Of a DNA stretch of 64,000 nucleotides, positions 16,225-24,943 are shown one piece after another (the stretch's first letter is position 1; every line of letters begins with the position of its first letter). The notes under the pieces are model-generated. The model saw only the letters and a program-made list of their open reading frames with translations, made no database searches and was not told the origin of the DNA. The stretch lies in the NCBI RefSeq assembly GCF_014642835.1, contig NZ_BMJA01000006.1:1-64000 (forward strand). The letters are read 5' to 3'. The translations under genes and the position numbers were made by a program. The DNA is from Dyella nitratireducens (GTDB lineage Bacteria > Pseudomonadota > Gammaproteobacteria > Xanthomonadales > Rhodanobacteraceae).

Positions 16225-18045
16225 ATGTCCACGCTATCGCCCTCACTTCGTGAAGCCATGCAACAGGTCGGCAAGCTGTTGCAGGCCGGGGATTTCCGCG
16301 CGGCGCATGATCAACTTCAGTCGGTGGTCGAACAGCACCCCGACTATGCGGAAGCTTTGCGCCTGCTCGGCGGCGTGCGACAGGCACTGGGCGATACCGA
16401 AGGTGCGGAAGCGCTGTTGCGCAAGGCCATGGCCGCCGATCCTGGCTGGGCGCCTACCTGGTCGTCGCTCGGCGAGCTGTTGTTGAACAGCGGACGCGCA
16501 GAGGAGGCGGTGCCGCTGCTGCAACGCGTCGCGTCGCGTCTACCGCACGCGGCCCTGCTGCTTGCACGCTACTACAACGACCAGCAGCGTCCGGCTGATG
16601 CGCTGGCCATCGTTGCGCCATTGTGCGGCTCCACCCAGGCACCGGCCGAGCTCATCGCACAGCATGTCGCAGCGCTTGCGGCGCTCGGGCGCCAGGAAGA
16701 AGCCGTCAGCTTTTATGGTCGACGAGCAGAAGCGTTGCCTAACGATCCTGCTGCTGCTCACGCCGCAGCCATGGCCTTGGCGGCAGCGTCCAAGTACGCC
16801 GAAGCCGAACGAGCCACCAACCACACCCTCGCGCAGGGGCATAGAACGGCTGCCGTTTATTTCACCCATGCAAGCAGCCTGATCGCGCTCGGCAAATTGG
16901 AAGCTGCAGAAGCCGCCTTGCGCGACTGTCTGCGGCAGGAGCCGCGCCACATCGAAGCACACGATCATCTTGCGCGGCTGGTGTGGATGCGCACGGGCGA
17001 CAGCGCACAGACCACCGCGATGCTCGACCAGGCTCTGCAAAGGTTTCAAGACGACGAAGCACTACTCGCCACAAAAGCGGCGATTCTGCAAGGCGCTGGC
17101 GATGCGCATGGCGCCTACCAATGTCTGGCGGCATCCGCAGCGCATGCGCAAGCCACACCTTCCCTGCTGGTACGTGCCGGACTCGCTGCCTTGGAATTCG
17201 AGCCGGTCGTCGCCTTGGCCTTGGCAGAGCGTGCACTGCAGCGATCACCTTCTGCCAGCGCACCACGAAACCTGCTGGCCGCCGCGTTGTTAGGCACCGG
17301 TGATCCGCAAGCTGCACTGCGCCACTGCGAAGCGCTACTCGCCAACGCACGGGACGATCAATACCTGATCGCTTTGCAGACCACCGCATGGCGTCTGCTC
17401 GGCGACGAGCGCTACGACGCGTTTTGCGATTACACCGATCTGGTGCGTCCGCAAACCTTGCAGGCACCGGCGCAATGGCCAGATCTTCCCCACTTTCTCG
17501 CTGACGTGAAGCGCAGCCTGGAGCGCCTGCACAACCCGCATGGCCATCCGTTGCTGTTCCAATCGCTGCGCCATGGCACGGAAACCACCGGCGACCTGAC
17601 GCGCCATGCCGATCCTGTCATCCAGGCGCTGTTCCGGGCATTCGAGGCGCCGATCCGCGATTACCTCGCCCATATCGGCAACGGTTCTGATCCATTACGC
17701 CGCCGCAACCACGGGACTTACCGCTACAACGGCGGATGGTCGGTACGACTGCGCAGCGCGGGCTATCACACCAGTCACGTGCATCCTCGCGGCTGGATTT
17801 CCTCGGCGTTTTATGTGGACCTGCCTGACGGCATGGCGAACGCTTCCACGCCGGATGGATGCCTCGCGTTCGGACAGCCAAGCATCCTGACCACACCTCC
17901 CTTGCATGCCCAACATGTCGTACGGCCCGAAGCAGGCAGGCTGGTGTTGTTTCCTTCGTATGTGTGGCATGGCACCGTGCCCTTCCACAGCGAGCAGACC
18001 CGGCTTACGGTAGCCTTCGACGTTGCGCCGGGGGAAACGACATGA
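16225..18045 (+). CDS. TPR protein with C-terminal 2-oxoglutarate/Fe(II) oxygenase domain
   Basis: 606 residues, with no signal peptide. Residues about 10-380 are tandem tetratricopeptide-type helical repeats (AHDQLQSVVEQHPDYAEALR, ADPGWAPTWSSLGELLLNSG, DPQAALRHCEALLAN). Residues about 430-606 match the 2OG-FeII_Oxy_5 type: HTSHVHPRGWISSAFYVDLP with the metal-binding histidines, then LVLFPSYVWHGTVPF with the distal histidine, and TRLTVAFD with the arginine expected to bind 2-oxoglutarate. The gene starts 5 bases after one GH65 hydrolase gene and overlaps the next by ATGA, so it is tightly co-translated with exported enzymes although itself cytoplasmic. Hydroxylation of a protein or peptide substrate is the family expectation; the target here is unknown. 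Confidence 0.8.
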   Translation: MSTLSPSLREAMQQVGKLLQAGDFRAAHDQLQSVVEQHPDYAEALRLLGGVRQALGDTEGAEALLRKAMAADPGWAPTWSSLGELLLNSGRAEEAVPLLQRVASRLPHAALLLARYYNDQQRPADALAIVAPLCGSTQAPAELIAQHVAALAALGRQEEAVSFYGRRAEALPNDPAAAHAAAMALAAASKYAEAERATNHTLAQGHRTAAVYFTHASSLIALGKLEAAEAALRDCLRQEPRHIEAHDHLARLVWMRTGDSAQTTAMLDQALQRFQDDEALLATKAAILQGAGDAHGAYQCLAASAAHAQATPSLLVRAGLAALEFEPVVALALAERALQRSPSASAPRNLLAAALLGTGDPQAALRHCEALLANARDDQYLIALQTTAWRLLGDERYDAFCDYTDLVRPQTLQAPAQWPDLPHFLADVKRSLERLHNPHGHPLLFQSLRHGTETTGDLTRHADPVIQALFRAFEAPIRDYLAHIGNGSDPLRRRNHGTYRYNGGWSVRLRSAGYHTSHVHPRGWISSAFYVDLPDGMANASTPDGCLAFGQPSILTTPPLHAQHVVRPEAGRLVLFPSYVWHGTVPFHSEQTRLTVAFDVAPGETT

Positions 18046-20276
18046 CACGGCGGCGCATGCTGCTCGCCTGCCTCGTGCTGGTGACCAGCAGCGTTGACGC
18101 CGCGACCGATCCCAGTTTCCTGCTGACCGCCACGATGCAGGACCTTGGCGCTTATTTTCCGGGCCAGTTGGGTAACGGCTACGTTTCTACCATGACCGCG
18201 CCGCGCGGCACGGAAGGCAATCTCGCTTACCTGGTTGCCTTCATGGATCACGCCAAAGATGACGTATCGCGCCCTGCCGCGGTTCCAGGCTGGACGGAAA
18301 TCAACTATCGCGCCGGTTCATCCTGGCTCAACCAGGTCGACGTGACACCCACGCGGTTTCAGAACTATCGCCAAGTGCTGGATATGTACGACGGCACGCT
18401 GACCACCAGCTATCGCTACATCGACGGATCGAAGGCCACCGACATCAAGGTGACCACACTGGTCAGCCAGGCATCGCCGCATCTTGCCGCAACGCAACTT
18501 TCGATCACGCCGGATTTCGACGGTAACGTCAAGCTGTCCTTCGCCTTCAACCTGTGGGCACCGCACCAGCCGCGCTTCGCGCTCGCCAAACTCGACGGCG
18601 ATCAGCTGATGGAAGCGCTTGCCGCCAACAACCTGTCGCTGGAACCGACACCACCAGCCACCGCCGATCGTGCGGCGCTGTGGTACCACGGCGATACGCA
18701 TGTGCTGTCCAGCGGCAACGACAGCGGAACGCTGACGTTGTGGCTGGATGGCCAGGCGGAACAAGGCGCGAAGATGGCCGAAGCCGCAGCGATCGCCTTG
18801 CCGAAAGACGTACAAGCCAGCGAGGTCAAGCTCCATCAGGATGATTACCGGCTCGCCTTCCATGTGCGCGTCACGGTACATAAGGGCCAGACATACATCT
18901 TCACCAAATATGTCGCGATCTCGCGCGATGCCTGGGGTGGCGATGCGAAGCAGGATCTGGCACTCGCCACGCATGCACGCACGCAGGGCTTCGATGCATT
19001 GCTGCAACATCAAGCCGATGCCTGGCATGCGTTGTGGCAGTCGGACATCGTCATCGACGGCGATGCCAAGGCGCAGCAGATCGTGCATTCCGATCTGTAT
19101 TACCTGCTATCCAACGCGACACCGGATACCAACTGGCCGGTGGGTGCCTGCGGCATGACACCGGGCTACACCGAACACGTATTCTGGGACAGCGATTCGT
19201 GGGTCTTCCCTGCCCTGCTGCTGTTACATCCCGCGCGTGCGAAATCCATGGTGATGTTCCGCGATGCAACACTGGCGGCGGCGGAGCAGCGTGCACACGA
19301 ACGCGGCCTGCGTGGCGCGATGTATCCCTGGGAGGCCGATCCGGATAACGGCAGCTCGCAGACGCCACATTCGGCGCACGTGCTGGACGACAGCGAAATC
19401 CACGTCAATGCCGACATCGCGATGGCGCAATGGCAGTACTACCTGGCCACGCAGGATCGCAGCTGGCTCAAACAACATGGCTGGCCGGTCATTCGCGCTG
19501 TTGCCGACTTCTGGGCCAGCCGCGCCAGCTACGTGGCTGACAAGCATCGCTACGAGATCCTGCACGTCACCTCGGTCTCCGAACCACACAACGATATCCC
19601 CAACGATACGTTCACCAATGCATCGGCACGCAAGGCGCTTGACATCGCCACCAGCGCAGCAGCCATCGTGGGAGTGGCGCCCGATCCGCATTGGGCGGAA
19701 GTCGCAAAAGGTTTGTATCTGCCCTTCGATGCGCAGGAAGGCCACTACCTCAACTTCGATCCCTCCGTGCCGTTCGACGCGCAAAAGGAAGGCGGTCCGT
19801 TGCCGTTGTTGTCGTATCCATCGCTGGATATGCCGATGAGCGCACAAGTGCGCCGCAGCGATTACCAGTACGCCACGCAGGCGCTCGAACATGCGCAGCA
19901 CATGAATAGCATGGGCTTCGAGCCGCTATCCATCGCTGCAGCCACCGCCGGCAACCAAGCCGAGGCCAGCAAATGGTTCGAGGCCAACTTGACGCTCAAC
20001 GTGATCAAGCCGCCTTTCAACGTGCGCACCGAAACGCCCACCAACAACACCGGGTATTTCATGACCGCCAGCGGCGGGCTATTGCAGAACATCCTCTACG
20101 GCTTTACTGGCTTGCGCATCGAGGAACAAGGTTTGATGCAGGCTTATCCGCCGATGCTGCCGCCACACTGGAAACGCCTGACGCTCAAGCACCTCACTTT
20201 CCGCGGCCAGCCGATGGACATCACCCTGCAGCGGGATGCTGGTGGAAACGTCACGATCACGCGCCATACTTTTTGA
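18042..20276 (+). CDS. Exported glycoside hydrolase family 65 enzyme, copy 2
   Basis: 744 residues from the ATG at 18042, which overlaps the previous stop (ATGA) and gives a signal peptide (MTRRRMLLACLVLVTSSVDA). It is a paralogue of the 13973 protein along its length (EHVFWDSDSWVFPALLLL, GAMYPWEADP, HVNADIAMAQWQYYLA). The acid-site loop differs: SPDEAYDD of copy 1 is SVSEPHND here, but the catalytic position remains Glu514. Divergence around the active site suggests a different linkage preference. The phosphate-binding loop of phosphorylases is absent. It is likely secreted to the periplasm. Confidence 0.84.
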   Translation: MTRRRMLLACLVLVTSSVDAATDPSFLLTATMQDLGAYFPGQLGNGYVSTMTAPRGTEGNLAYLVAFMDHAKDDVSRPAAVPGWTEINYRAGSSWLNQVDVTPTRFQNYRQVLDMYDGTLTTSYRYIDGSKATDIKVTTLVSQASPHLAATQLSITPDFDGNVKLSFAFNLWAPHQPRFALAKLDGDQLMEALAANNLSLEPTPPATADRAALWYHGDTHVLSSGNDSGTLTLWLDGQAEQGAKMAEAAAIALPKDVQASEVKLHQDDYRLAFHVRVTVHKGQTYIFTKYVAISRDAWGGDAKQDLALATHARTQGFDALLQHQADAWHALWQSDIVIDGDAKAQQIVHSDLYYLLSNATPDTNWPVGACGMTPGYTEHVFWDSDSWVFPALLLLHPARAKSMVMFRDATLAAAEQRAHERGLRGAMYPWEADPDNGSSQTPHSAHVLDDSEIHVNADIAMAQWQYYLATQDRSWLKQHGWPVIRAVADFWASRASYVADKHRYEILHVTSVSEPHNDIPNDTFTNASARKALDIATSAAAIVGVAPDPHWAEVAKGLYLPFDAQEGHYLNFDPSVPFDAQKEGGPLPLLSYPSLDMPMSAQVRRSDYQYATQALEHAQHMNSMGFEPLSIAAATAGNQAEASKWFEANLTLNVIKPPFNVRTETPTNNTGYFMTASGGLLQNILYGFTGLRIEEQGLMQAYPPMLPPHWKRLTLKHLTFRGQPMDITLQRDAGGNVTITRHTF

Positions 20277-20333
20277 TTGACACACGCGATCGGCAGCCCG
20301 CATGGCCCCGATCGCACTGGATGGGGAATACGC

Positions 20334-22007
20334 ATGAAAAGCACACATCGCCATAGCTTCACCACGTCACGCGTTCTCACGTTGCTGTTGTCGGCAGCAC
20401 TGGTCGCTACGGCCTCCGCCGCCCAGCCGGATCCTGCCAAAACGCGCGCTTACATCGACAAGGCCTGGACCACGCTCACGCGCTCGCAGGACGAGTGCAA
20501 ATCGCTGATCGATCCGAAGATCAAGACGCGCCCAGTGCTCTACGTGCCAGCGCAATTCACCGTGCCGCAAGACCTGGTGCAGGTGGAGAAGCGTTGCAAC
20601 GTCGACGTGCATACGCTACCCAGGCCGATCGAACAACTTGGCGATGTGGATGCGACGACGTTGCCAGTGCAAGGCCTGCTCTATCTGCCGCATCCCTACG
20701 TGGTGCCCGGCGGCTTCTTCAACGAGATGTACGGCTGGGACAGCTATTTCATCATGCTTGGACTGGTGGCCGATCACCGCACCGAGCTGGCGCGTGACAT
20801 GGTCGACAACGCGCTGTTCGAAGTGAAGTACTACGGTGGCGTGCTGAATGCGAACCGCACTTACTATCTCAGCCGTTCGCAGCCACCCTTTCTGACCCAG
20901 ATGATGGTGTCCCTGCTCAACGATCCGGCCAGCTTCCGCAGTGCGGACGAGAAGCACGCGTGGCTGGAGAAGGCCTATCCCTTGGCCGTGCGCAATCACG
21001 ACATCTGGACGCGCCAGGAGCATCTCGCAGGCGACACCGGCCTGGCACGCTACTACGACTTCGGCAGCGGCCCGGTGCTCGAGGCGCAGGACAGCGGGTT
21101 CTACAACGGCGTGATCAAATGGTTGATCGCACATCCCAACGACAATCCGGGATATCTGCTGAAGGCTTCGAAGAGCCCGGATGCTGCCGAAACCGAGCGC
21201 TTGAAAACCGAAAGTTGCGACGTCACCGCCTCCAAGGTTTGTGCCGGTGACTGGTATGGCGGTTATCGCTTGACGGCCGACTACTACCACGGCGATCGCG
21301 CGATGCGTGAATCGGGCTTCGACACCAATTTCCACTACGGTCCGTTCGGCGGCTCCACGCACCACTACGCCGACGTGAGCTTGAACAGCCTGCTCTATCG
21401 CTACGAACTGGATCTGCGCGACTTCGCGCGGCAACTTGGCAAGACCGCTGATGCACAGCGCTGGGCGCAAGCCGCCGCCGCACGCAAGGAAGCGATGAAC
21501 AAGTACCTGTGGCGCCCCGAGTTCGGCATGTACCGCGACTACGACGCTATCGCCGGCAAACCAAGCGATGCGCCGTACCTCACCACGTTCTATCCGCTCT
21601 GGGCCGGTGCCGCATCGCCCGAACAGGCGGCCTCGGTGCGCAGCAAGCTGTCCCTTTTCGAATTGCCCGGCGGCCTGGCGATGGACAACCGGCCCAGCGG
21701 TACGCAGTGGAATGCGCCGTTCGGCTGGGCGCCCACCAACTGGCTCGCCGTGGACGGTCTCGACGCCTATGGCTTCCATGACGATGCGCGTCGTATTGCC
21801 GGCAAATTCAACGCAACCATCGACCGCAGCTTTGCCGCCGACGGCACCATCCGCGAGAAATACAACATGGCCAGCGGCAATGCGGATGTGAAAGTCAGCG
21901 CCGGCTACACCACCAATGTGATCGGCTTTGGCTGGACCAATGCCGTGTATTTGAAGATGGAAGAAATCCTGAGCGGTGCAAAGGCGAAGGCTGCTGTCGC
22001 GCCATGA
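20334..22007 (+). CDS. treA: Periplasmic trehalase, GH37
   Basis: 557 residues from the ATG at 20334, preceded by GGGGA and giving a signal peptide that ends near ATASA; an upstream TTG in frame has no signal sequence. Both trehalase signatures are present: PGGFFNEMYGWDSYFI (about residues 126-141) and QWNAPFGWAP (about 460-469). The enzyme splits alpha,alpha-trehalose into two glucose units in the periplasm. It lies 57 bases after the second GH65 gene in the same direction. A GH37 enzyme here strongly supports trehalose as one substrate of the locus. Confidence 0.93.
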   Translation: MKSTHRHSFTTSRVLTLLLSAALVATASAAQPDPAKTRAYIDKAWTTLTRSQDECKSLIDPKIKTRPVLYVPAQFTVPQDLVQVEKRCNVDVHTLPRPIEQLGDVDATTLPVQGLLYLPHPYVVPGGFFNEMYGWDSYFIMLGLVADHRTELARDMVDNALFEVKYYGGVLNANRTYYLSRSQPPFLTQMMVSLLNDPASFRSADEKHAWLEKAYPLAVRNHDIWTRQEHLAGDTGLARYYDFGSGPVLEAQDSGFYNGVIKWLIAHPNDNPGYLLKASKSPDAAETERLKTESCDVTASKVCAGDWYGGYRLTADYYHGDRAMRESGFDTNFHYGPFGGSTHHYADVSLNSLLYRYELDLRDFARQLGKTADAQRWAQAAAARKEAMNKYLWRPEFGMYRDYDAIAGKPSDAPYLTTFYPLWAGAASPEQAASVRSKLSLFELPGGLAMDNRPSGTQWNAPFGWAPTNWLAVDGLDAYGFHDDARRIAGKFNATIDRSFAADGTIREKYNMASGNADVKVSAGYTTNVIGFGWTNAVYLKMEEILSGAKAKAAVAP

Positions 22008-22009
22008 CG

Positions 22010-22080
22010 TAGGTTGGGGTGCGAACCCCAACATCACGCTCCATCAGGCATGGCAATGTTGGGGTTCACACCCCAACCTA
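22010..22080. repeat. Double-hairpin intergenic repeat, copy A2
   Basis: The left arm 22010-22034 and right arm 22056-22080 are complementary with one mismatch; each contains the inner GTTGGGG/CCCCAAC hairpin. The loop triplets differ from copies A1 and A3 (GCGAA in place of GCAAA). It starts 3 bases after the trehalase stop and fills the gap to the next gene. Confidence 0.8.
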
Positions 22081-22100
22081 CGATGCGAATCGGAGGAACC

Positions 22101-23162
22101 ATGGGTACGTTACGTCTCTTATGCCTCGCGGCAGCCACGCTGATCAGCGTGGCTGCATTTGCGCAAGACGCCTCTCCCAGCGTCAAACCCGACGGCACGG
22201 TCACCTCGCCCGCCCTCAGCATTCCGTATTCGAGCTTCGCCTGGCCGCAGGCGCGCGAGTTCTTCCCCAAGATGCTCGCCGAAGGCAGCAAGGCGCCACC
22301 GATCACCGCGCCGATCGAACAGAGCCGCGCTTTCTACGATCGCCTCAATAGCGACCGCGTGACGCGCATGCAGAAGATGTATGCGGTCACGATTCACCGC
22401 GAAACGATTGCCGGCGTCGGCGCGGACGTGGTGCTGCCAGCACAGGGCGTGTCGGCGGAGAATCAACATCGCGTGCTGATCAACCTGCATGGCGGCGCGT
22501 TCCTGTGGGGCGCACGCAGCGGCGGCCTGGTGGAAGCGATACCGGTGGCCAGCGTCGGTCGCATCAAGGTGATCACCGTGGATTACCGGCAAGGGCCCGA
22601 GCACACCTTCCCGGCGGCAAGCGACGATGTCGAAGCGGTCTATCGCGCCTTGCTCAAGCAATACAAGCCACAGGAGATCGGCATCTATGGCTGCTCGGCC
22701 GGCGGCATCCTCACCGGTGAATCCGTTGCGCGCCTGATCGCTGACAAGCTTCCCGTACCGGGCGCCATCGGCACCTTCTGCGGGTCCGTGCTGGATGTCG
22801 ACGGCGATTCCTCCTACGTGGCCCCTGTGCTGAACGGCCAGGGCGTGCCGGCGCATCGCCTCATGTTGGCCGATCTGCCTTACTTTCACGGCGCGAACCC
22901 GCGCGATCCACTCGTGCAGCCGGGCCTATCGCCGGGGTTGCTGGCCAAGTTTCCGCCTACCCTGCTGATCACCGGCACGCGCGACATGACGATGAGTTCG
23001 GTACTCGCCAGCCAGGAAGCGCTCGATAGAGCGGGCGTGCAGACCGAGCTGCGTGTATGGGATGGCATGTGGCACTCGTTCTTCTCGGATCCGGAGCTGC
23101 CCGAATCGCAGGATGCCTATCGCGTGATGGCGAGGTTTTTCCTCAATCATCTCGCTCGTTGA
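22101..23162 (+). CDS. Secreted alpha/beta hydrolase (HSL-type esterase)
   Basis: 353 residues from the ATG at 22101 with GGAGG upstream; the signal peptide ends near AAFAQ. The fold is of the hormone-sensitive-lipase type: an oxyanion-hole motif LINLHGGAFLWG (about residues 128-139), nucleophile Ser in YGCSAGG, a later Asp near TGTRDMTMS, and His in DGMWHSFF. It probably hydrolyses an ester such as an acetylated sugar or a small lipid; context suggests a carbohydrate esterase but the sequence does not prove it. It is the last gene of the alpha-glucoside block. Confidence 0.82.
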   Translation: MGTLRLLCLAAATLISVAAFAQDASPSVKPDGTVTSPALSIPYSSFAWPQAREFFPKMLAEGSKAPPITAPIEQSRAFYDRLNSDRVTRMQKMYAVTIHRETIAGVGADVVLPAQGVSAENQHRVLINLHGGAFLWGARSGGLVEAIPVASVGRIKVITVDYRQGPEHTFPAASDDVEAVYRALLKQYKPQEIGIYGCSAGGILTGESVARLIADKLPVPGAIGTFCGSVLDVDGDSSYVAPVLNGQGVPAHRLMLADLPYFHGANPRDPLVQPGLSPGLLAKFPPTLLITGTRDMTMSSVLASQEALDRAGVQTELRVWDGMWHSFFSDPELPESQDAYRVMARFFLNHLAR

Positions 23163-23177
23163 CATACTCATCGACTG

Positions 23178-23339
23178 AGAGCCTGCTGAAGCCTCCACGC
23201 AGCCCGCATTGCGCCTGAGCGGCCATCATGCGGCGGCGCGCGGCTTGACCAGACAGCCAGTCTGGCGCTGCGCCACGCACCACCACCTGACGACCGCTCA
23301 GGCGCAATGCGAGCTACGTGAAAGCATCAAACAGGCTCT
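23178..23339. repeat. Structured intergenic repeat with variable stem, copy B1
   Basis: 162 bp bounded by AGAGCCTG and its complement CAGGCTCT. An inner 18-bp perfect stem (23205-23222 with 23294-23311) continues as a weaker stem with G-T pairs. The centre holds the conserved core GCGCGGCTTGACC, then the small hairpin CCAGAC/GTCTGG, then CGCCACGCAC. It lies between the hydrolase stop and the PilR-like gene. Confidence 0.8.
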
Positions 23340-23413
23340 ATAGACACGCCGCGCTTTGCCACTTGCGGGTGCGGCGAGTATCCTGAATGGAACCCATCCC
23401 TCGCCTCCGGATC

Positions 23414-24856
23414 ATGAGCCAACAGACCGTCCTGGTCATTGATGACGAACGCGATATTCGCGAACTGCTGACGATCACGCTCGGCCGCATGGACCTGAAG
23501 GTCGATGCCGTCGGCACGGTTGCTGAAGCGCGCCAGGCGCTTTCCGAGCGCAGTTACGACCTGTGTTTCACCGACATGCGGCTGCCGGACGGCAGCGGTC
23601 AGGAGATCATCGAGCTGATCGCGGCCGAATACGACGAAACCCCGGTGGCGATGATCACCGCCTACGGCAACGTTGACGCGGCCGTCACGGCGCTGAAGGC
23701 CGGCGCGTTCGACTTCGTGTCCAAGCCCGTGGACATCCAGATGCTGCGCCGGCTGGTGCGCACGGCGCTGAAGCTGGCCGAAGAAAAGCGCACAGGCGGT
23801 GGTGTCGGCCATGCCGCGGGCGGTTCCAGCGAACGGCTGATCGGCGACTCGTCCGCGATGCAGCAGGTGCGCAACACCATTACCAAGCTGGCCCGCAACC
23901 AGGCACCGGTGTACATCGCCGGCGAGTCGGGCGTGGGCAAGGAACTGGTGGCACGCCTGATTCACGAACAGGGTCCGCGCGCCAGCGGTCCGTTCGTGCC
24001 GGTGAACTGCGGCGCGATTCCTTCCGAGCTGATGGAAAGCGAGTTCTTCGGCCACCGCAAGGGCAGCTTCACCGGTGCAGTCGCCGACAAGGAAGGCCTG
24101 TTCCAGGCCGCGCATGGCGGCACGCTATTCCTCGATGAAGTAGCCGAACTGCCGCTGCACATGCAGGTGAAGCTGTTGCGTGCCATCCAGGAAAAGGCCG
24201 TGCGCCCGATCGGTGCGCGCGAGGAAATTGCCGTGGACGTGCGCATTCTCTCGGCCACGCACAAGAACCTGGCCGCGCTGGTCGATCAGGGCCAGTTCCG
24301 CCAGGATCTTTTCTATCGCATCAACGTGATCGAGCTGCGCGTACCGCCCCTGCGCGAGCGCCGCGGCGACGTGCCGCTGCTGGCCGAATTCGTGCTGCGC
24401 CAGCTGGCTGCCAAGAGCGGTGGCGGCACGCCGGTACGCTTGCTGCCCGAAGCGCGTCAGGCGCTGGAGGATTACGACTTCCCCGGCAACGTGCGCGAGC
24501 TGGAAAACATCCTGGAACGCGCCGTCGCCATGTGCGACGGCGACCGCGTCGACGCCAGCGACCTGATGCTGCCGCAACGCCCGCCGCGCCATGGCGCGGA
24601 AGCCGGCACACCCGCGCACGGCGGCGGCCATCACGCGCAGCCCGCCTATCCACCCACGCATGCACCAACCACCACGCCGGTTGCACAGACGCCATCCAGC
24701 GAATTGCCGCTGGACGACTACATCAGCAATCTCGAACGCACCGCGATCATGAAGGCGCTGGAAGAGTCGCGCTACAACAAGACCGCGGCGGCGCGGAAGC
24801 TGGGCATCACGTTCCGTGCGTTGCGCTACAAGCTGAAGAAGCTTGGCATTGATTGA
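23414..24856 (+). CDS. pilR: Sigma-54-dependent response regulator, PilR-like
   Basis: 480 residues from the ATG at 23414. A receiver domain (VIDDERDIRELL, phosphoacceptor Asp54 in CFTDMRLPDG, Lys in FDFVSKPVD) is followed by an AAA+ sigma-54 activator domain (Walker A GESGVGKE, the sigma-54 loop GSFTGA, Walker B GTLFLDEVAELP, sensor NVREL). A Pro/His/Thr-rich linker leads to a FIS-type helix-turn-helix (TAAARKLGITFRALRYKL). This is the NtrC class; the TAYGNVDAAVTALKAGAFDF style fits PilR of the type IV pilus. A partner kinase gene (pilS) is not adjacent: structured repeats flank both sides. An NtrC-class regulator of another process is possible. Confidence 0.78.
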   Translation: MSQQTVLVIDDERDIRELLTITLGRMDLKVDAVGTVAEARQALSERSYDLCFTDMRLPDGSGQEIIELIAAEYDETPVAMITAYGNVDAAVTALKAGAFDFVSKPVDIQMLRRLVRTALKLAEEKRTGGGVGHAAGGSSERLIGDSSAMQQVRNTITKLARNQAPVYIAGESGVGKELVARLIHEQGPRASGPFVPVNCGAIPSELMESEFFGHRKGSFTGAVADKEGLFQAAHGGTLFLDEVAELPLHMQVKLLRAIQEKAVRPIGAREEIAVDVRILSATHKNLAALVDQGQFRQDLFYRINVIELRVPPLRERRGDVPLLAEFVLRQLAAKSGGGTPVRLLPEARQALEDYDFPGNVRELENILERAVAMCDGDRVDASDLMLPQRPPRHGAEAGTPAHGGGHHAQPAYPPTHAPTTTPVAQTPSSELPLDDYISNLERTAIMKALEESRYNKTAAARKLGITFRALRYKLKKLGID

Positions 24857-24867
24857 TGCGCTTCCCG

Positions 24868-24938
24868 TAGGTTGGGGTGCAAACCCCAACATCGCGATCC
24901 TGATCGACATGGCCATGTTGGGGTTTGCACCCCAACCT
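24868..24938. repeat. Double-hairpin intergenic repeat, copy A3
   Basis: Left arm 24868-24892 and right arm 24915-24938 are complementary, both with the inner GTTGGGG/CCCCAAC hairpins. The spacer CGCGATCCTGATCGACATGG is nearly the reverse complement of the spacer of copy A1. The copy lies between two converging gene ends and may act as a bidirectional terminator. Confidence 0.8.
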
Positions 24939-24943
24939 GTGGG

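Noticed and set aside
14687-16387. Long open frame on the minus strand (566 codons) opposite the first GH65 hydrolase
   Set aside because: It is the antisense shadow of a clear GH65 gene in GC-rich DNA; its translation is Arg/His/Val-rich with no domain.
20616-22037. Minus-strand frame of 473 codons opposite the trehalase gene
   Set aside because: Antisense shadow; the plus strand carries both trehalase signatures and a signal peptide.
12541-24938. GTTGGGG repeats considered as a CRISPR array
   Set aside because: Copies are kilobases apart, each is a single inverted repeat, and there are no regular spacers or cas genes.
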